Of a DNA stretch of 21,804 bases, positions 15,517 through 21,804 are shown piece by piece; position 1 is the first letter of the stretch, and the number at the start of each line of letters is the position of its first letter. The notes under the pieces were generated by a model. That model saw nothing but the letters and a program-made list of their open reading frames with translations, was not told where the DNA came from and searched no databases. Source of the DNA: DASYML01 sp036399835. GTDB taxonomy: Bacteria; Acidobacteriota; Blastocatellia; Pyrinomonadales; Pyrinomonadaceae. Where the stretch lies: contig DASWMI010000211.1 in assembly GCA_036399835.1 (NCBI GenBank), forward strand, positions 1-21,804, in the 5' to 3' direction. A program made the position numbers and the translations under genes.

Positions 15517-15990
15517 ATGTGGCTCAAGTGGCTTGTGCAAATCAGTCGCTTCGGACTGGCGGCGCTCTTTTTGTTCGCCGTCGGAGCGAAGCTTTTTACC
15601 CTCAGAGAGTTTGCAGAGAATATAGGCAATCTGGTCGGCTCGCGTTGGTCCTGGCCCGTGACGCTGGCCGTCATCGCGGCTGAGCTACTGGCGGCTCTGC
15701 TCCTGCTCTGGCTCGCTACTGTGAGGCTCGGCAGCGCATGTGCCGCGCTCCTGCTCGCGGGCTTCGCCGTCTATGCTCTCTATTATGTTTATGTCTTGCA
15801 CGGCGAGCCGCTCGAATGCGGCTGCTTTGGGAGGCTCATCGCCAGCCAGCTCGGTGTGACAACGGCGCTGCGCAATCTGGCGCTGCTCGTCCCGGCCCTC
15901 CTGGTCTTCTTCGGTTTCCCCTATGCCGGACGAATCAAGCCCGCCCAGGTCGAAAGCCCGGACAATCAATCAACGACCGCCAGCGCCTGA
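15517..15990 (+). CDS. MauE/DoxX-like integral membrane protein
   Basis: A 157-residue polytopic protein with four predicted membrane helices (about 7-29, 47-68, 72-95 and 117-135). The first contains RFGLAALFLFAVGAKLFTLREFAENI, typical of DoxX/MauE proteins. Before helix 4 is HGEPLECGCFGR with C101 and C103, the cysteine pair of MauE-type redox-associated membrane proteins, which in methylamine systems assist disulfide formation in the periplasm. No methylamine dehydrogenase genes are nearby, so the role here is more general or unknown. GGGAG lies 6-7 nt before the ATG. It follows the small TonB_C gene by 33 bp, and its last 21 bp overlap the end of the convergent M48 gene. Confidence 0.82.
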   Translation: MWLKWLVQISRFGLAALFLFAVGAKLFTLREFAENIGNLVGSRWSWPVTLAVIAAELLAALLLLWLATVRLGSACAALLLAGFAVYALYYVYVLHGEPLECGCFGRLIASQLGVTTALRNLALLVPALLVFFGFPYAGRIKPAQVESPDNQSTTASA

Positions 15991-16905
15991 AGCGTTACGG
16001 CGCATACGGCTGATTTCGTAGCGCGTATTATCAATCCGCTCCTGCACATCCGGGTGGTCGGAAAAGAGCGTCCCGAGGATGCTCGAATCCGAGCGGCTGA
16101 GGCTCTGTAGCTGCTCAAACATCGTCACCATCCCTTCGGGGTTAAAGCCGGCCTTCGGCATCGCGCGCACGCCCAGAAAGTCTGCCTCGCGCTCCTCTTC
16201 GCGGCTGTGAACGGCCAGCAGACCGCTCCCGACTATCTGCGCCGCCGTCTTGCCAAGCTCTTCGGCAGTCTCTCCGGCAATCCCTGTGATTGAGCCGACC
16301 AGGTCCGCTATCCCGCCGAGCGCCTGCGAGTTTTGCAGCGCCTTCAGGCTATGGCGCGCGACGACGTGGCCGACTTCATGCGAGAGCACGGAGGCCAGCT
16401 CGTCGTCGTTGGCGAGCTTTAACAAAGCCGTCGTCACGTAGACATAACCGCCAGGCCCTGAAAAAGCATTAATCTCACGCTCGCGTATGACGTAGAAGCG
16501 ATAGTTGAGACCGGGCCGCAGGCTCTTGCGCGCCACCATCTGGCCTATGCGACTGACGCGCGGCTGTCCTTCCTGCACAATCTTGTATCGCTTCAAGACC
16601 TCTGCGTGAAGCTGAGCGCCAAGCTTTAGCTCGTCGCGCTCGTTGAGCAATCCGGCGTTTGAATAACGCGCGGCGCGAAACTCCGCGTAAGGGTCCGCCT
16701 GCACAAAGCGCGCGGCTGAGGTCAGGATAGACGAGCCGACATCAATGATGGCCGGAATGGGCGAGCCTGCTGCCTGCGTCTCGCTGCCTTGCCTTTTCTG
16801 CTCCTGTGCGCGGGCGACGTTTGAAGAGGATGAGAGCGGTGCTAAGAGAAACGCCAGTATGATGAGCGTCATCGAGAGCTTGAGCCGTGCGGGGGAATGA
16901 TTCAT
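15970..16905 (-). CDS. Secreted M48-family zinc metalloprotease
   Basis: A 311-residue peptidase of the M48 (Ste24/BepA/LoiP-like) family. The start is ATG 16905 with AAGGAG 5 nt upstream; the frame is open to 17013, but the promoter lies within that extension. Residues 1-34 form a signal peptide (SMTLIILAFLLAPLSSS, ending ARAQ), so it acts in the periplasm. INAFSGPGGYVYVTTALL (145-162), the zinc motif HEVGH (176-180) and EREADFLGVRAM (238-249, ExxxD third ligand) are all present, followed by SDHPDVQERI. Relatives degrade misfolded outer-membrane proteins or assist their assembly. There are no TPRs after the catalytic domain, unlike BepA. The 3' end overlaps that of the convergent MauE-like gene. 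Confidence 0.94.
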   Translation of the reverse strand: MNHSPARLKLSMTLIILAFLLAPLSSSSNVARAQEQKRQGSETQAAGSPIPAIIDVGSSILTSAARFVQADPYAEFRAARYSNAGLLNERDELKLGAQLHAEVLKRYKIVQEGQPRVSRIGQMVARKSLRPGLNYRFYVIREREINAFSGPGGYVYVTTALLKLANDDELASVLSHEVGHVVARHSLKALQNSQALGGIADLVGSITGIAGETAEELGKTAAQIVGSGLLAVHSREEEREADFLGVRAMPKAGFNPEGMVTMFEQLQSLSRSDSSILGTLFSDHPDVQERIDNTRYEISRMRRNASGAGGR

Positions 16906-16984
16906 TGCTGCTCCTTGTGGCTTGATGAAAATCGAAGTGAACGCGGATTCCCTGTCTTCCTTAACCGAACTGTTCGACAAACCT

Positions 16985-17013
16985 ATCATAAAGCTTAAAT
17001 GCCTCCGGTCCAA
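16985..17013 (-). promoter_or_regulatory. Promoter of the M48 protease gene
   Basis: On the minus strand TTGGAC (17013-17008), a 17-nt spacer and TATGAT (16990-16985), five of six matches to the -10 consensus. The start point near 16978 leaves a leader of about 73 nt. Confidence 0.65.
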
Positions 17014-17133
17014 CCAGGCCGGATAACAACGCTCTCAAGACGCTTCGGCTCAAAGGCTTTTGCCTGCCAGTGTAGCTTTGCCCTCTTCAATCGAGGATGG
17101 CTGTCTGACCTCGTTTATTTCAGAGGCGCGGTG

Positions 17134-17139
17134 TAGAAT
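17134..17139 (+). promoter_or_regulatory. Possible -10 box for the beta-CASP nuclease gene
   Basis: TAGAAT, preceded directly by TG, lies 41 nt before the ATG at 17181. No good -35 is at the right distance, so it may be an activator-dependent or extended -10 promoter. Confidence 0.35.
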
Positions 17140-17180
17140 CCTGTGCCTGCACTAAGAATCTGTTATCCGGAGGAGGGTCA

Positions 17181-18587
17181 ATGGCGACCATCTCATTTTG
17201 GGGCGCTGTCGGAAGCGTGACCGGCTCGAAGTATCTGCTTGAGACCGAAGGAGCGCGCGTGCTGGTCGACTGCGGGATGTTTCAGGGCTTGAAGGAGCTT
17301 CGCGAGCGCAACTGGCAGACTCCGCCCTTTGATGCCGCCTCCGTTGATGCCGTACTCATCACGCACGCGCACATAGACCACACGGGCTGGCTGCCGCGAC
17401 TGGTCCGGCTCGGCTTCAAAGGGCCTGTCTATTGCTCTCGCGGGACGGCGGACCTGGTTAAAATCCTGCTCCCGGATGCCGCGCGGCTGCAAGAGGAGGA
17501 GGCCGATTATCGCAACCGCCACAAATTGACAAGGCACGCTCCGGCGCTGCCGCTCTACACGGAAGAGGACGCACGCGCGGCCATAGAGCTGCTTGAGCCT
17601 GTCGCCAACACGGGCGAGGCGGTCGAAGTCGCGCGAGGCGTGCATGCCAGCTTTCGCATCGCGGGGCATATCCTCGGCTCAAGCCTCGTGCTGGTCAAGC
17701 TTGAGGGAGCGGGCCGCGACGGAACCGGCAGACGCATACTCTTTTCAGGCGACCTGGGCCACTACGACCAGCCCATCATACGCGACCCGGTCAAGCCGCC
17801 GACCTGCGATTATCTACTGGTCGAGTCAACCTACGGCGACCGCCTGCACGACCCCGAAGACCCCAAAGACGCGCTCGCACGCATCATCAAAGATGCCGCC
17901 GAGCGACACGCGCCGGTCCTCATTCCGGCCTTCGCCATCGGGCGCACGCAGGAGATAGTCTACCTGATACGCGAGCTGGAAGATGAAAAGCTTATCCCTG
18001 TCCTGCCGGTGCGCGTGGATTCGCCCATGGCCGCAGCCGCCACGCAAGCCTACAGTAATCGCCAGGAAGAGCAGGACGAAGAGTATGCGAGCGTGCTTGC
18101 CGCGCGCAGGCATCCGCTGCGCACACACTCTATGGTCACGGCATCCTCGCGTGAAGAATCGAAAAGGCTGAATCAAGAGACGGGCGCGCGCGTCATCGTC
18201 AGCGCTTCCGGGATGATGACGGGCGGGCGCGTCATGCATCACGCGCAGAGAATCCTGCCGGACCCGAACGCGACGATAGTCTTTGTCGGCTATCAGGCTG
18301 CCGGCACTGCGGGGCGCAGAATTCTGGACGGCGAAAAGGAAGTCAAGCTGATGGGCGAATGGACTCCCGTGCATTGCCGCATCGAGCGCATCGGCGGCTT
18401 TTCGGCGCACGCCGACTGGAAGGAAGTCCTGCGCTGGCTCGAACCGCTGAAATCAACGCCGCCGCGCCGCGCCTTTATCACACACGGCGAGACGGAAGCC
18501 GCCGAAGCCATGCGCGACCACATCGTCGAGCGTTACGGCTGGCAGGTCGAAGTGCCGCAGTACGGCGAAAAATTCGAGTTGGAATAA
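17181..18587 (+). CDS. Beta-CASP metallo-beta-lactamase-fold ribonuclease (CPSF73-like)
   Basis: A 468-residue protein of the MBL/beta-CASP nuclease group, which cleaves RNA with two zinc ions. MBL motifs: HAHIDH (62-67), AGHILGSS (161-168, H163) and FSGDLG (188-193, D191). The beta-CASP insert spans about 210-395, with ESTYGDR, FAIGRTQEI (251-259), VDSPMA (279-284) and VSASGMMTGGR (340-350). The C-terminal RMMBL part has GFSAHADW (406-413, H410) and ITHGETEA (433-440, H435). No KH domain or N-terminal extension is present, so this is the short bacterial form. GGAGGAGGG lies immediately upstream of the ATG. Substrates are unknown; RNA processing or decay is the family role. The DNPH1-like gene follows after 72 bp. 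Confidence 0.94.
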   Translation: MATISFWGAVGSVTGSKYLLETEGARVLVDCGMFQGLKELRERNWQTPPFDAASVDAVLITHAHIDHTGWLPRLVRLGFKGPVYCSRGTADLVKILLPDAARLQEEEADYRNRHKLTRHAPALPLYTEEDARAAIELLEPVANTGEAVEVARGVHASFRIAGHILGSSLVLVKLEGAGRDGTGRRILFSGDLGHYDQPIIRDPVKPPTCDYLLVESTYGDRLHDPEDPKDALARIIKDAAERHAPVLIPAFAIGRTQEIVYLIRELEDEKLIPVLPVRVDSPMAAAATQAYSNRQEEQDEEYASVLAARRHPLRTHSMVTASSREESKRLNQETGARVIVSASGMMTGGRVMHHAQRILPDPNATIVFVGYQAAGTAGRRILDGEKEVKLMGEWTPVHCRIERIGGFSAHADWKEVLRWLEPLKSTPPRRAFITHGETEAAEAMRDHIVERYGWQVEVPQYGEKFELE

Positions 18588-18659
18588 GCGGCTGGTCCGG
18601 CATCGGTCCGGCATTGATGACAAAATTGGAAATACGAATCCAGCTTCGAGAAGCGGCAG

Positions 18660-19082
18660 ATGAAAATCTATTTCGCGGGAGCCATTCGCGGCGGGCGCGA
18701 GGATTGGTCCAGCTATCTTGAGATCATCGCGCGGCTCGGGGAATACGGAGAGGTGCTGACGGAGCACGTCGGGGATGCCGGGCTGAGCGCAGAGGGCGAG
18801 ACGGGCGGCGACCGCGAGATACATGATAGAGACCTTGCATGGCTCAGGGAGGCCGATTGCCTGGTGGCCGAAGTGACGGTTCCGAGCCTCGGGGTCGGCT
18901 ATGAAATCGGTAAGGCGACGGAATGGAAAAAGCCCGTCCTCTGCCTCTTTCGTCCCGCCAATGGGCGCACACTCTCGGCCATGATCGCGGGCAGCCCGCG
19001 GGTCTTCGTGCGCGAATACAACAGGCTCGCGGAATTAAAGACAGTCTTCGATGAGTTCTTCGCTGGCCGGGAAATCGAGTGA
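18660..19082 (+). CDS. DNPH1/Rcl-like 2'-deoxynucleoside 5'-phosphate N-hydrolase
   Basis: A 140-residue protein of the nucleoside 2-deoxyribosyltransferase fold, strikingly like animal DNPH1 (Rcl). Shared segments are KIYFAGAIRGGRED (2-15), GEVLTEHVGDAGL (30-42), GGDREIHDRDLAWLREAD (49-66), EVTVPSLGVGYEIGKA (71-86) and LCLFRPANGRTLSAMI (94-109). D58 and E82 align with the catalytic Asp80/Glu104 of the human enzyme. The family hydrolyses the N-glycosidic bond of deoxynucleoside monophosphates to base and 2-deoxyribose 5-phosphate. The human enzyme sanitises 5-hydroxymethyl-dUMP; the bacterial substrate is unknown. Related bacterial hydrolases such as BlsM and MilB act on CMP or hydroxymethyl-CMP in antibiotic clusters, but no such cluster is here. 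The ribosome site (AGAAG) is weak. It is probably co-transcribed with the upstream nuclease gene. Confidence 0.9.
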   Translation: MKIYFAGAIRGGREDWSSYLEIIARLGEYGEVLTEHVGDAGLSAEGETGGDREIHDRDLAWLREADCLVAEVTVPSLGVGYEIGKATEWKKPVLCLFRPANGRTLSAMIAGSPRVFVREYNRLAELKTVFDEFFAGREIE

Positions 19083-19171
19083 GATGTCAACGACTTTTTC
19101 TGGAAGCTCTGAGGCATGAGCCTTTCATTTTCTAAAACTTCAAACCGCCCGCCGACCAAATATCCGTTCGC

Positions 19172-19202
19172 TTGGGAGACTGGCGCGGGCGCGTGCTATA
19201 CT
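19172..19202 (+). promoter_or_regulatory. Extended -10 promoter of sucD
   Basis: TATACT (19197-19202), preceded by TGC (19194-19196), forms an extended -10; TTGGGA (19172-19177) lies 19 nt upstream. The leader to the TTG start is about 115 nt. No riboswitch class was recognised in it, and no gene lies in the 19083-19324 spacer. Confidence 0.62.
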
Positions 19203-19324
19203 GCGCGGTCAATCTAAAGAAGCCATCGGTAAACGGTAATTCGGTGAGCAACAACAGCATCAAGTCTGTCGTTCGGTGAACTGCTGGCGATAGACTACGG
19301 ACCACTTCTTAGGAGCCAAAAGCT

Positions 19325-20209
19325 TTGAGCGTTCTGGTTGATAAAAACACGCGTCTCGTCGTGCAGGGCATCACGGGCAAAGAGGGAACTTTCCATACCA
19401 GGCAGATGATTGAGTACGGCACAACCGTGGTCGGCGGGGTCACGCCCGGCAAGGGCGGCACGGAGCATGAAGGCGTCCCTGTCTTCAACACGGTCGCGGA
19501 TGCTGTCAGGGAAGCCGGAGCGAATGTTTCGGTTATCTACGTGCCGCCGCCCTTTGCGGCTGATGCGATCATGGAGGCCGCGGACGCGGGAGTCGCGCTG
19601 GTAGTCTGTATTACGGAGGGCATCCCTGCGCTCGACATGGTGAAGGTCAAGGAATATCTCTCGGATAAAGAGACGCGGCTGATTGGTCCAAACTGTCCGG
19701 GCATCATCTCGCCCGGCAAGTGCAAGATCGGCATCATGCCCGGACACATTCACCGCGAAGGACGCATCGGCGTTGTCTCTCGCTCGGGCACGCTGACCTA
19801 CGAGGCTGTGGGCCAGTTGACGGCGCTCGGTCTGGGCCAGTCAACCGCCATCGGTATCGGCGGCGACCCCATCGTCGGGACGACGCACGTTGACGCGCTC
19901 GCGCTCTTTGAGGCTGACGACGAGACGGACGGCATCGTCATGATAGGAGAGATCGGCGGCACTGCCGAAGAGGACGCGGCCGCCTTCGCCGAGGCGAATG
20001 TGACGAAGCCCATCGTCGCCTTCATCGCGGGGCAGACTGCTCCGCCCGGACGCCGCATGGGCCACGCGGGCGCGATCATCGCGGGCGGCAAGGGGACTGC
20101 GGCGGAAAAGATGAAGGCGCTCGAAGATGCCGGGATACGCGTCGTCAAGTCGCCTGCGGACATCGGGCAAGCGATGCAGGATGCGCTCGGCGCGAAGGCT
20201 TCAGCATAA
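19325..20209 (+). CDS. sucD: Succinate--CoA ligase, alpha subunit
   Basis: A 294-residue alpha subunit of succinyl-CoA synthetase, which binds CoA and carries the phosphohistidine. The start codon is TTG at 19325, supported by TTAGGAG 9 nt upstream. Visible are the CoA-binding Rossmann segment LVVQGITGKEGTFHT (11-25), GGVTPGKGG (37-45), ITEGIP (96-101), IGPNCPGIISPG (120-131), SRSGTLTYE (152-160), and the active-site H247 in RRMGHAGAIIAGGKGTA (243-259). Length matches E. coli SucD (289). The partner sucC is 4.3 kb upstream on the same strand, with five other genes between (one on the opposite strand). It has its own promoter. ndk follows after 103 bp, a coupling that makes sense because Ndk equilibrates the NTP made by the ligase. 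Confidence 0.97.
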   Translation: MSVLVDKNTRLVVQGITGKEGTFHTRQMIEYGTTVVGGVTPGKGGTEHEGVPVFNTVADAVREAGANVSVIYVPPPFAADAIMEAADAGVALVVCITEGIPALDMVKVKEYLSDKETRLIGPNCPGIISPGKCKIGIMPGHIHREGRIGVVSRSGTLTYEAVGQLTALGLGQSTAIGIGGDPIVGTTHVDALALFEADDETDGIVMIGEIGGTAEEDAAAFAEANVTKPIVAFIAGQTAPPGRRMGHAGAIIAGGKGTAAEKMKALEDAGIRVVKSPADIGQAMQDALGAKASA

Positions 20210-20217
20210 GCGTTAGT

Positions 20218-20290
20218 TAATTTTGGATTTTGGATTTGAAATCAGGCGGCGTGAAATCACTGGACCGGAAATCGGAAATCGAAAATCCAA
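20218..20290. repeat. Heptamer-type inverted repeat between sucD and ndk
   Basis: The left arm GGATTTTGGATTT (20225-20237) and the right arm AAATCGAAAATCC (20276-20288) are inverted copies with one mismatch. Both arms consist of 7-bp units: AATTTTG/GATTTTG on the left and CGGAAAT, CGGAAAT, CGAAAAT on the right. It lies just after the sucD stop codon and before the ndk ribosome site, so it will form part of a shared transcript. Confidence 0.65.
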
Positions 20291-20312
20291 CATCGCAAAT
20301 GGAGAACCAGAG

Positions 20313-20741
20313 TTGGCAGAGCAAACTGGAAAACTGACATTCGGTATTATCAAGCCGGACGCCGTGCGCGCCGGAAAAGTGGGGAATATTCTTCAACGCA
20401 TCACGGACGACGGCTTCAGGCTGCGCGCCATGAAACTGGTCCACCTGACGCTCGCCGAGGCCGAAGGCTTTTATGATGTGCATCGTGAGCGACCTTTCTT
20501 TCCGGAGTTGACACGGTTTATGTCTGGCGGGCCGTGCCTGGTGATGGCGCTGGAAAAGGAGAATGCTGTCAAAGCCTGGCGCGACCTGATGGGCGCGACA
20601 GACCCTGCGCAGGCCGCGGAGCATACGCTGCGCAGAGAGTTTGGCAATTCGGTCGGAGAAAACGCCGTCCACGGCTCGGATTCGGAAGAGAATGCGGCGA
20701 TAGAAATCTCCTATTTTTTCAGCAAGCTTGAGCTGGTTTAG
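20313..20741 (+). CDS. ndk: Nucleoside diphosphate kinase
   Basis: A 142-residue enzyme that transfers gamma-phosphates between NTPs and NDPs through a phosphohistidine. Motifs: TFGIIKPDAVRAGKVG (9-24), ERPFFPELTRFMSGGP (59-74) and NAVHGSDS (117-124), with catalytic H120. The frame is open upstream to 20223, but that part only translates the spacer repeat. The TTG at 20313, 8 nt after GGAG, gives the canonical length (about 140) and N-terminus. It is the second consecutive gene with a TTG start, after sucD. Being tandem with sucD suggests co-expression and joint handling of the NTP produced by succinyl-CoA ligase. Confidence 0.95.
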   Translation: MAEQTGKLTFGIIKPDAVRAGKVGNILQRITDDGFRLRAMKLVHLTLAEAEGFYDVHRERPFFPELTRFMSGGPCLVMALEKENAVKAWRDLMGATDPAQAAEHTLRREFGNSVGENAVHGSDSEENAAIEISYFFSKLELV

Positions 20742-20796
20742 CGTTTCCGTGACCGTCTCATAAACAGCAGGCCGAAGCGAGTCCCTAAAGGCTGAG

Positions 20797-21708
20797 ATGA
20801 AACTTTGTCCCACCTGCCAGCGCACCTACACGGACGACTCCATGAAGTTCTGCCTGGAGGACGGCACGCCGCTCGCTGATGCGCCGTCCGGCAGGACCGA
20901 ACCGGCTGCGACGCTCATCTCTCCTGCTCCCTTGAAGACGGACCCGGCGGCGACCGAAGTGTTGACGGAAGAGGCGCTCGGCTACAAGCCCGCGCGGACG
21001 CAACCGGGCCGCCAGCCTGCGGCGACCACTGGTCCAGCGCCCGCCGCGCGCCGCCTCAGCCCGTTGCCCTGGATACTAGCCATCGTCGCCGTGCTCGGTC
21101 TCTCAGGCATCGTCGTGGCCTACATCCTGACGCGCACACGCGAGCCGGATAATGCGTTGACGGCGCAGACCGAGACGCCCACGCCGACACCCGCGTCATT
21201 GGTCGCCAGCCCGTCCCCTGTGCTCGCCAGCGAGACTACGGGCGTGCAGCAGGAGGAGGCTGCGGCCTCGCCCAATCAGCCCGCGAGCACACCGACGCGG
21301 CAGCCGTCTCCCGAGAAGACCGCTGAAAAGCCTTCTCCGACTCCCTTGCAGAAGCCGTCCCCGCTCGCTGCTCCTTCAACCACGCCGAATACTGTTCAGG
21401 AAGAGGAAGTCAGACCCAACAGGCGAGGGCCAATCACGGGCGGCGTGCTCAACGGCAAAGCCATCAGCCTGCCAAAGCCGGCCTATCCCGCGATAGCCAA
21501 AACTGCGCGCGCCTCCGGCGTTGTCGTCGTGCAGATACTGGTGGATGAAAACGGGAGCGTCATCGCGGCCCGTCCCATCAGCGGTCATCCATTGTTGCGG
21601 CAGGCCGCGGCCAGCGCCGCACGGCAGGCTAGATTTACGCCGACCACTCTGGCGGGCCAACCCGTCAAGGTGACGGGCGTCGTGACTTATAACTTTACGC
21701 TCGATTAG
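20797..21708 (+). CDS. Zinc-ribbon / transmembrane / TonB C-terminal-domain protein
   Basis: A 303-residue protein with three parts. Residues 1-28 are a short zinc-ribbon-like knuckle, CPTC (4-7) then FCLEDGTPL (18-26); only three cysteines are visible (C4, C7, C19). A single membrane helix lies at about 91-112 (PWILAIVAVLGLSGIVVAYI). A Pro/Thr/Ser-rich, Lys/Glu-spotted spacer (about 120-210) leads to a TonB_C domain (217-303): PKPAYPAIAKTARASG, ILVDENGSVIAARPISGHPLLRQAAASAARQARFTP, VVTYNFTLD. The predicted topology puts the zinc ribbon in the cytoplasm and TonB_C in the periplasm, as in TonB but with a cytosolic metal-binding head. No ExbB/ExbD genes are nearby. The opening motif is widespread in Blastocatellia from memory. 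AAAGG lies shortly before the ATG. Confidence 0.88.
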   Translation: MKLCPTCQRTYTDDSMKFCLEDGTPLADAPSGRTEPAATLISPAPLKTDPAATEVLTEEALGYKPARTQPGRQPAATTGPAPAARRLSPLPWILAIVAVLGLSGIVVAYILTRTREPDNALTAQTETPTPTPASLVASPSPVLASETTGVQQEEAAASPNQPASTPTRQPSPEKTAEKPSPTPLQKPSPLAAPSTTPNTVQEEEVRPNRRGPITGGVLNGKAISLPKPAYPAIAKTARASGVVVVQILVDENGSVIAARPISGHPLLRQAAASAARQARFTPTTLAGQPVKVTGVVTYNFTLD

Positions 21709-21804
21709 CGTCTAGCTTTGTGTTCGATGAGTGGACACGGAAATGCTCGCGTTTGCGCCGGAGGATGCGGCGGCGTTAAAATTCTTATCATAGCTCAAGC
21801 GGAG
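21709..21804. other. Terminal non-coding stretch
   Basis: No start with a ribosome site and no homology-like sequence is seen. A weak CGCCG/CGGCG hairpin near 21757-21774, followed by GTTAAAATTCTT, could be a poor terminator for the zinc-ribbon gene, or the A/T-rich part could be an upstream promoter element for a gene beyond the window. Confidence 0.3.

Noticed and set aside
18594..18614. Tandem duplication GGTCCGGCAT between the nuclease and DNPH1-like genes
   Set aside because: Two 10-bp copies only, most likely slippage; no symmetry or position suggesting a regulatory site.

Overview
The window is about 21.8 kb of GC-rich bacterial chromosome with dense gene packing, one tRNA and no phage, IS or CRISPR signature. 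The best taxonomic guess is Acidobacteriota, class Blastocatellia or a close relative. This is inferred from family resemblance: a zinc-ribbon protein opening CPTCQRTYTDD...FCLEDGTPL, an anti-sigma factor with a characteristic C-terminal extension, the secreted protein next to it, and heptameric short repeats in several spacers. No marker gene such as 16S rRNA is present to prove it.

Left part (1-6727, all minus strand): a secreted TPR protein cut by the window edge, a class III aminotransferase, cysS, thiL and a class I aminotransferase. thiL and the class I aminotransferase are probably co-transcribed; the others have their own leaders and partly visible promoters or terminators. The ThiL N-terminus has absorbed a heptamer repeat.

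Middle (6728-11001, plus strand): a MerR/MlrA-like regulator behind a near-consensus promoter, tRNA-Pro(GGG) with promoter and perfect hairpin, then an ECF sigma factor / zinc anti-sigma factor pair overlapping by ATGA, followed by a secreted protein with a TonB C-terminal domain embedded in its middle. The same hairpin sequence lies on both sides of this three-gene unit.

Right part (11075-21804): an OsmC peroxidase and a secreted M13 zinc peptidase (minus), then sucC followed by a small secreted TonB_C protein and a MauE/DoxX-like membrane protein. The last overlaps the 3' end of a convergent secreted M48 peptidase. A beta-CASP RNase-like MBL protein and a DNPH1/Rcl-like deoxynucleotide N-hydrolase follow, then sucD and ndk (both with TTG starts), and a zinc-ribbon/TM/TonB_C protein. 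sucC and sucD, which must form one enzyme, are separated by about 4.3 kb.

Most genes are housekeeping: TCA cycle substrate-level phosphorylation, nucleotide balance, thiamine and translation. The accessory interest lies in three unorthodox TonB_C proteins, the sigma/anti-sigma/secreted-protein unit, the DNPH1 homologue, and the repeats that invade spacers and one coding sequence. I did not find a clear new defence or mobile system.
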